10,536 bases of DNA from Deltaproteobacteria bacterium. GTDB taxonomy: Bacteria > Desulfobacterota > Syntrophia > Syntrophales > UBA2210. Below the pieces are notes generated by a model. The model saw only the letters and a list, made by a program, of their open reading frames with translations, searched no databases and had not been told where the DNA came from. Both the position numbers and the translations under genes were made by a program. Positions 6,685 through 10,536 of this stretch are shown here, in pieces; within the stretch, counting starts at the first letter, position 1, and every line of letters begins with the position of its first letter. Location of the stretch: contig JAFGPZ010000150.1 in assembly GCA_016935935.1 (NCBI GenBank), positions 1-10,536 of the forward strand, read 5' to 3'.

Positions 6685-8046
6685 CTATCGAAGAAGTATC
6701 TCTTCCACCCACCGCGCCTGCGAGAAAAGCTTTTCGTCCTCATCTGTAAAACCCAGCAACTGAATCCCGAGAGGCATATCGTCTACTGCTAAACATGGTA
6801 AGGTCAGTGCCGGGCACCCGATATAGGAGGCAGGCATATTAAATGAGGGATCACCCGTGAAATCCAGCCCGGCAGGGGCCGCTCCCGTTGCGCCCAGTGT
6901 TATGAATCCATCTGCAATATCCGACAAACGTTTATGGAGAATCCTTGCCCTGTACCGTTCCTCCAGCCAGTTCCGATAGTCTGGAAGGGTCATCTTCCCT
7001 GCTGCCTCCAGCCGTTCCTCCATAATTAGGCTTAAATGTCCCGGCGATCTATCTTCAAAGGTGCTCAGGGGCCAGTGGAATTCCCAAGTATTGATTTTCC
7101 GGCTCACATCCAGGCTTTTTGCTATGGCCTCCTCATACTCCACGATTATTGGATTATCATGGCGGCTTATAATTTCAACCCCAGCCACATTTAACTTGAC
7201 CAAAGCATCTTCAAAAATTCTTCGTGTGTTTTCTTCCGCCTTACCCCATCCATCGGTATCCAACCTGATAAGACGGTTAGGTCGGTACGCTGGTTGGGGT
7301 TTTTCGTCTCCATAGAGTCCGGGGAACCCGGGGTCGCCTCCCACTCTCGATGAAATGGCATAGGCCACCGCCCATGCGTCATTGAGACTCGCCGCCAGTA
7401 CGCCAAGGGCACTCTGGCTCATGTAATCCAACGCCCCCCCACGATTCAGAGCCCCCACCGTGGGTTTGTATCCAAAACAGCCACAGTAGCTGGCTGGACG
7501 AATAATTGATCCTATGACCTGCGTACCCAAGCCTGCGGGAAGCATACCAATCCCAACGGCAGCAGCCGAGCCGCTGCTCGAACCTCCCGGTGTATGATTC
7601 GTATCGAAGGGGTTATGAGTGGGACCGGCAACCACAGCAGCAAATTCCGTGGTAACGGTCTTACCGAGAATAACCGCGCCGGCCTGCTTGAGTGCACTGA
7701 CGGAGGCAGAGTCAAAACGGGGTTGCCAGCCTTTGAAGAGAGGAGAGCCCATTTGCGTAGGCATATCGGCCGTATCTATGACATCTTTGACACCAATGGG
7801 CATGCCGTCGATCTGAGACAGCGGTCTGCCCTCTTTATATCGCAGATTGGCTGCATCTGCGGCCTTTCGTGCGCCCTCTACATCAAGCGCCGTGAATGCC
7901 CTTATTTGCTCTTCCAGACTATCGATAGTTGCCAGAGATCTCTCCAGAAACATGCGGGGACTGTCGCTGCCATCAAGAAAGGCCTGGGTGCGATCGTAAT
8001 AGGAAACAAAGGCGGGTTGTTTTGGGGTATAGTTTCGGCGACCCAT
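6685..8046 (-). CDS. Amidase-signature (AS) family hydrolase
   Basis: The 453-residue product carries the Ser-cisSer-Lys catalytic system of the amidase-signature family. The lysine is in IDGMPIGVKD (K87), the cis-serine in TPGGSSSGSAAAV (S156 region), and the nucleophile in GTQVIGSIIRPAS (S180), followed by CGCFGYKPT. Family enzymes hydrolyse amide bonds to acid plus ammonia (amidases, GatA, indoleacetamide and malonamide hydrolases). The C-terminal MPASYIGCPALTLPC and PLGIQLLG are also typical. The nucleophile motif departs from the more common GTDTGGSIR form but keeps the serine. GatA is unlikely because no gatB or gatC is nearby. There is no signal peptide, so it is cytoplasmic. ATG 8046 has AAGGAG nine bases upstream. 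It follows the TAXI receptor gene by 168 bases on the same strand, suggesting it acts on a solute imported by that transporter; the substrate is unknown. Confidence 0.92.
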   Translation of the reverse strand: MGRRNYTPKQPAFVSYYDRTQAFLDGSDSPRMFLERSLATIDSLEEQIRAFTALDVEGARKAADAANLRYKEGRPLSQIDGMPIGVKDVIDTADMPTQMGSPLFKGWQPRFDSASVSALKQAGAVILGKTVTTEFAAVVAGPTHNPFDTNHTPGGSSSGSAAAVGIGMLPAGLGTQVIGSIIRPASYCGCFGYKPTVGALNRGGALDYMSQSALGVLAASLNDAWAVAYAISSRVGGDPGFPGLYGDEKPQPAYRPNRLIRLDTDGWGKAEENTRRIFEDALVKLNVAGVEIISRHDNPIIVEYEEAIAKSLDVSRKINTWEFHWPLSTFEDRSPGHLSLIMEERLEAAGKMTLPDYRNWLEERYRARILHKRLSDIADGFITLGATGAAPAGLDFTGDPSFNMPASYIGCPALTLPCLAVDDMPLGIQLLGFTDEDEKLFSQARWVEEILLR

Positions 8047-8099
8047 ATTAAGTGTCTCCTTATGAAAATAGCTTGAGTTCTGTTTCAGTTATGATGCAA

Positions 8100-8137
8100 G
8101 AACAGGGTGGGATCAAATACCGACACCCACCCTGTTC
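8100..8137 (-). repeat. Perfect 12-bp stem-loop between the TAXI receptor and amidase genes
   Basis: GAACAGGGTGGG (8100-8111) and CCCACCCTGTTC (8126-8137) are exact inverted complements with a 14-base loop. It lies 77 bases after the receptor stop codon and 53 bases before the amidase start. On the transcribed (-) strand no U tract follows, so a classic terminator is unlikely. It may instead protect the 3' end of the receptor mRNA or dampen read-through into the amidase. A T6 run (8148-8153) lies on the + strand side, where no gene needs it. Confidence 0.65.
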
Positions 8138-8214
8138 ACGTCAAATCTTTTTTACCTGACCACTACAAACGGGTCAAATGTGTCAAAGAAATTATCGTCC
8201 ACTACTTATTACCA

Positions 8215-9183
8215 TCAATTATTCTTCCAGATCCCGATCTCCTTGTAATACTTGATGGCTCCCGAATGGTAAGGAGTGGGATGCTTGGCAGCCATATCCT
8301 TTGGATCAAAGTCATTGAAAGCAGCAGAGGATTTGGCAAGTTCCACGTCATTGTCGTGTATGATCTTTGTCAGGGTATAGACCACATCATCCGCTACATG
8401 GGCCCCGCCGATAATATAGAAATCAACGACCAGCATGGTTGTGGGATCCACGGTAACGCCTTCCCGCATCTTCCCGGGAGACAGCTTTTCCGTCCGGCTG
8501 GAGGGGAGAACCCGGTCAACCTTGGGTTGCGCCGCCGCCGATCCGTCGAAGTCGACAAAATGCCAACCGCCCTTTATGGTTGCCATCGCCTTCTTTCCAA
8601 TTCCCGTATTCATGGGAATATAGGCGGCTTCAACCTTACCCTGGATAAAGAGCTCGACTCCCTGCACAAAATTCGGTACCGGAAGAAGCTTGAAATCTGA
8701 GTGCGTCAGATCTTCCGCCGCCAGAATGGCCTCGGTCAAATAGTGGAATATTCGACCGGCAGTGTAATCCGACGGTATTCTTGCCCCTTTCAGGTCTCTC
8801 ATCATTTTATAGCCTGAGTCATTCCTGACGGCATAACCACCGTAGTTCTTGTAATAGGCTGCAATCATGCGAACATTCTTGTTCGGCTTGCCATCGAATA
8901 TTTCCGTTCCCTTGTAGGCGAATGCTGTTTCTCCTCCGTTGGCACATCCGAAGGCCAGTTCGCCCTTGTTTATGAGGGGAATGTAGGTCGATGATCCCCC
9001 GTAGGGAGCCACACGGTACTGCTGTCCAGTTTTCTCAACCATCACTTTTGAAACCGCCATGCCTGTGGAATAGAAGAGCGATCCCTGCGGGTTTGTTCCT
9101 ATGCTGTATGTCTGAGCATATACGGCCCCCGTAAAGGTAAATACCACTGCCAGTACAAATAAAAATCTTAATGCCATCTTCAT
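8215..9183 (-). CDS. TAXI-family TRAP transporter periplasmic solute receptor
   Basis: The 322-residue protein begins with a clear signal peptide (MKMALRFLFVLAVVFTFTG, cleavage after AVYA at residue 23), so it is exported to the periplasm. The mature part starts TYSIGTNPQGSLFYSTGMAVSKVM and continues with YGGSSTYIPLINKGELAFG, features of the TAXI (TRAP-associated extracytoplasmic immunogenic) family. Family members capture an organic solute and deliver it to the fused TRAP permease for Na+- or H+-driven import. At 322 residues it is full length. ATG 9183 has GGAGGT 8 bases upstream (9191-9196). The permease gene lies 112 bases upstream on the same strand and the amidase gene follows, so this is one transport operon. 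Ligand identity cannot be read from sequence; TAXI proteins mostly lack the conserved arginine used by DctP receptors for carboxylates. Confidence 0.93.
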   Translation of the reverse strand: MKMALRFLFVLAVVFTFTGAVYAQTYSIGTNPQGSLFYSTGMAVSKVMVEKTGQQYRVAPYGGSSTYIPLINKGELAFGCANGGETAFAYKGTEIFDGKPNKNVRMIAAYYKNYGGYAVRNDSGYKMMRDLKGARIPSDYTAGRIFHYLTEAILAAEDLTHSDFKLLPVPNFVQGVELFIQGKVEAAYIPMNTGIGKKAMATIKGGWHFVDFDGSAAAQPKVDRVLPSSRTEKLSPGKMREGVTVDPTTMLVVDFYIIGGAHVADDVVYTLTKIIHDNDVELAKSSAAFNDFDPKDMAAKHPTPYHSGAIKYYKEIGIWKNN

Positions 9184-9198
9184 AATCCTTACCTCCTT
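9184..9198 (-). promoter_or_regulatory. Strong ribosome binding site of the TAXI receptor gene
   Basis: Read on the - strand, AAGGAGGT is followed by AAGGATT and the ATG at 9183. This is a near-perfect Shine-Dalgarno at 8-base spacing, as expected for an abundant periplasmic receptor. Confidence 0.75.
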
Positions 9199-9200
9199 TT

Positions 9201-9236
9201 TTAAGAATAATTTATTCCTTGCGACATGAAATTCAT
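9201..9236 (-). other. Candidate 11-residue leader ORF upstream of the TAXI receptor gene
   Basis: On the - strand an ATG (9234-9236) opens a frame encoding MNFMSQGINYS and closes with TAA at 9201-9203, just before the receptor ribosome binding site. It is preceded by GGGAGGA (9241-9247) with the GGAGG core 5 bases from the ATG, a very good ribosome binding site with no other nearby gene to serve. It could be a translated leader or coupling peptide. A short frame of this size can also occur by chance. Confidence 0.3.
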
Positions 9237-9295
9237 CACATCCTCCCGGCCAGTAAAGCGTTTTGTAAATAGTTTAGCAATACCAGCAAGCCGGC

Positions 9296-10536
9296 TTATT
9301 CGATGGCGGCATTTTTTACGCGCCTTGCCATTAAATAATCATACCCCAAAATCAGCGTTCCAAACAGTACGCCCCCGAGACTCATGAAGCCCCCGAGAGC
9401 AAAGCCAGTGTCCGGCGTCACGGCAGCCAATCCGGTCAACACAAGTGCTATTCGACAGGGAACGCTGAGTCGAAGTGCAAAATAACCCACCACAGCAACC
9501 GACACAATATACACACCTGCAGCCGCCGTAAAAACATTCATAATGATATGGGTCGCTTCGCCTTGCAAAAGCAGTGTCGGAGAAAGCACAAACATGAAAG
9601 GCACAACATAGGCCACCCATCCCAGTTTCATGGATTCAAAGCCAGTCCTCATTGGGTCTGCGCCGCTGATTGTTGCTGCCGCAAAGGCAGCCAATGCGAT
9701 GGGCGGTGTAATCATGGACATCATACCGAAATAGAGTATAAACATATGGGCGGAAATTGGAGTGATGCCAACCTCCACCAGCGCAGGAACAACGAGGGCA
9801 GCCAGCAGTACATAGACCCCCGTGGTAGGCATCCCCATTCCCAGGATAATGGAGATCACGGCGCTTATCAATAACAGAATAAAAAGGTTCCCCCCTCCCA
9901 GATGGATCATGAAGAGTGTCATGACAAATCCCCCGCTGGAAATATTCAATACGCCTATGACAAAACCGGCCGCAGCGACGATTATAAGGAGATCAACCAT
10001 GGCCAGTCCTGCCTCCCAGAGCGAGGAAAAGAACCCTTTCACATTCAGCCTGTTCCCATTGTATGAACGCAGACCGCCGCCTATAATAATTACAACGCAA
10101 GCGTAAAGGGCGGCAATTTCAGCCTCGACGTTGAGCATAAAGAGAGCATAGATCATTACCAGAAGTGGCAAAATAAAATGCCAACCTTCCTTGAGGACAA
10201 CACCCGTCTTCGGTAGAGCCTTGTCATGCATCTTTATCTTATCGCGGGCTGCCACGAGATCCACCTGAACAAAAATGGCCATATAATAGAGAAGTGCCGG
10301 CACCAGACCGGCAATTACCACCTCGGCATAGGGGATCTCCAGGAATTCCGCCATGAGGAAGGCAGCTGCCCCCATGATGGGTGGCATAAACTGTCCCCCT
10401 GTCGATGCGTTCGTCTCAATAGCGCCAGCCTGCAGTGGGGTATAACCGGAACGGACCATGAGCGGTATTGTCAATATGCCCGTCGTTGCCACGTTCGATA
10501 CGGCGCTGCCGGATATGGAACCGAATAGCGCAGATG
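9296..10536 (-). CDS. TRAP transporter fused permease (DctM-type part), N-terminus outside the window
   Basis: The frame is open through the right edge. Codons beyond the apparent GTG at 10492 read SALFGSISGSAVSNVATTG, the conserved DctM/TRAP large-subunit segment, so that GTG is an internal valine. The visible 412 residues hold about nine to eleven membrane spans, including IETNASTGGQFMPPIMGAAAF and GMGMPTTGVYVLLAALVVPAL, both typical of TRAP permeases of the 4TM/12TM fusion type that pair with TAXI receptors. It imports the solute delivered by the receptor using an ion gradient across the inner membrane. The C-terminal extension after the core (about the last 90 residues, ending ARRVKNAAIE) has further hydrophobic spans, as in the fused type. 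It is the most upstream visible gene of the permease-receptor-amidase operon. Confidence 0.93.
   Translation of the reverse strand, partial: SALFGSISGSAVSNVATTGILTIPLMVRSGYTPLQAGAIETNASTGGQFMPPIMGAAAFLMAEFLEIPYAEVVIAGLVPALLYYMAIFVQVDLVAARDKIKMHDKALPKTGVVLKEGWHFILPLLVMIYALFMLNVEAEIAALYACVVIIIGGGLRSYNGNRLNVKGFFSSLWEAGLAMVDLLIIVAAAGFVIGVLNISSGGFVMTLFMIHLGGGNLFILLLISAVISIILGMGMPTTGVYVLLAALVVPALVEVGITPISAHMFILYFGMMSMITPPIALAAFAAATISGADPMRTGFESMKLGWVAYVVPFMFVLSPTLLLQGEATHIIMNVFTAAAGVYIVSVAVVGYFALRLSVPCRIALVLTGLAAVTPDTGFALGGFMSLGGVLFGTLILGYDYLMARRVKNAAIE

Noticed and set aside
7594..8076. 160-codon + strand ORF opposite the amidase gene
   Set aside because: It is antisense to the conserved catalytic part of the amidase and shows no family features.
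8100..8153. The 12-bp hairpin plus T6 run read as a + strand terminator
   Set aside because: No + strand gene lies upstream to be terminated, and the T run starts about 10 bases after the stem.
8107..8700. 197-codon + strand ORF opposite the TAXI receptor gene
   Set aside because: It lies antisense to a well-supported receptor gene and has no domain-like sequence; it is a shadow frame.
9288..9297. AAGCCGGCTT perfect palindrome at the end of the TRAP permease gene
   Set aside because: A 10-base palindrome with no loop that overlaps the stop codon; it occurs by chance and has no U tract.

Overview
The window looks like a chromosomal stretch from a Gram-negative bacterium. It carries lipopolysaccharide inner-core sugar genes, a periplasmic binding protein with a signal peptide, and a TRAP-type transporter. 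A TAXI-type TRAP system, an amidase and a short nitroreductase together would fit an anaerobic Desulfobacterota-like (former Deltaproteobacteria) genome. That placement is inference, because no rRNA or other taxonomic marker is present. Coding density is high, and no gene-free stretch exceeds 300 bases. I see no mobile element, tRNA, rRNA or CRISPR array.

Left part (1-1965, + strand): the 3' part of a DegT-family aminotransferase that resembles KdnA, a CMP-Kdo synthetase (KdsB) 12 bases later, and a CYTH-domain protein 28 bases after that. The first two would make and activate 8-amino-3,8-dideoxy-octulosonate (Kdo8N), an amino variant of the Kdo that links lipid A to the core. A hairpin with a T tract at 2036-2070 probably ends this unit. 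A major facilitator transporter (2151-3344, +) follows with its own AT-rich upstream region.

Middle (3426-6596): typA/bipA, a ribosome-associated GTPase, runs on the - strand and converges on the transporter gene. It is divergent from a short nitroreductase (5489-6019, +) across a 248-base intergenic region. The nitroreductase converges on a small polytopic membrane protein (6063-6596, -). That membrane protein has a near-consensus sigma-70 promoter just upstream.

Right part (6685-10536, - strand): a probable operon, read right to left, of a fused TRAP permease (cut by the window edge), a TAXI-family periplasmic solute receptor, and an amidase-signature hydrolase. The order suggests uptake of an organic solute, possibly an amide, followed by cytoplasmic hydrolysis. 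The substrate cannot be read from sequence. A perfect 12-bp hairpin lies between the receptor and amidase genes, and a tiny candidate leader ORF lies between the permease and receptor genes.

Nothing here is clearly an undescribed system. The most notable item is the apparent Kdo8N module, a pathway worked out in Shewanella.
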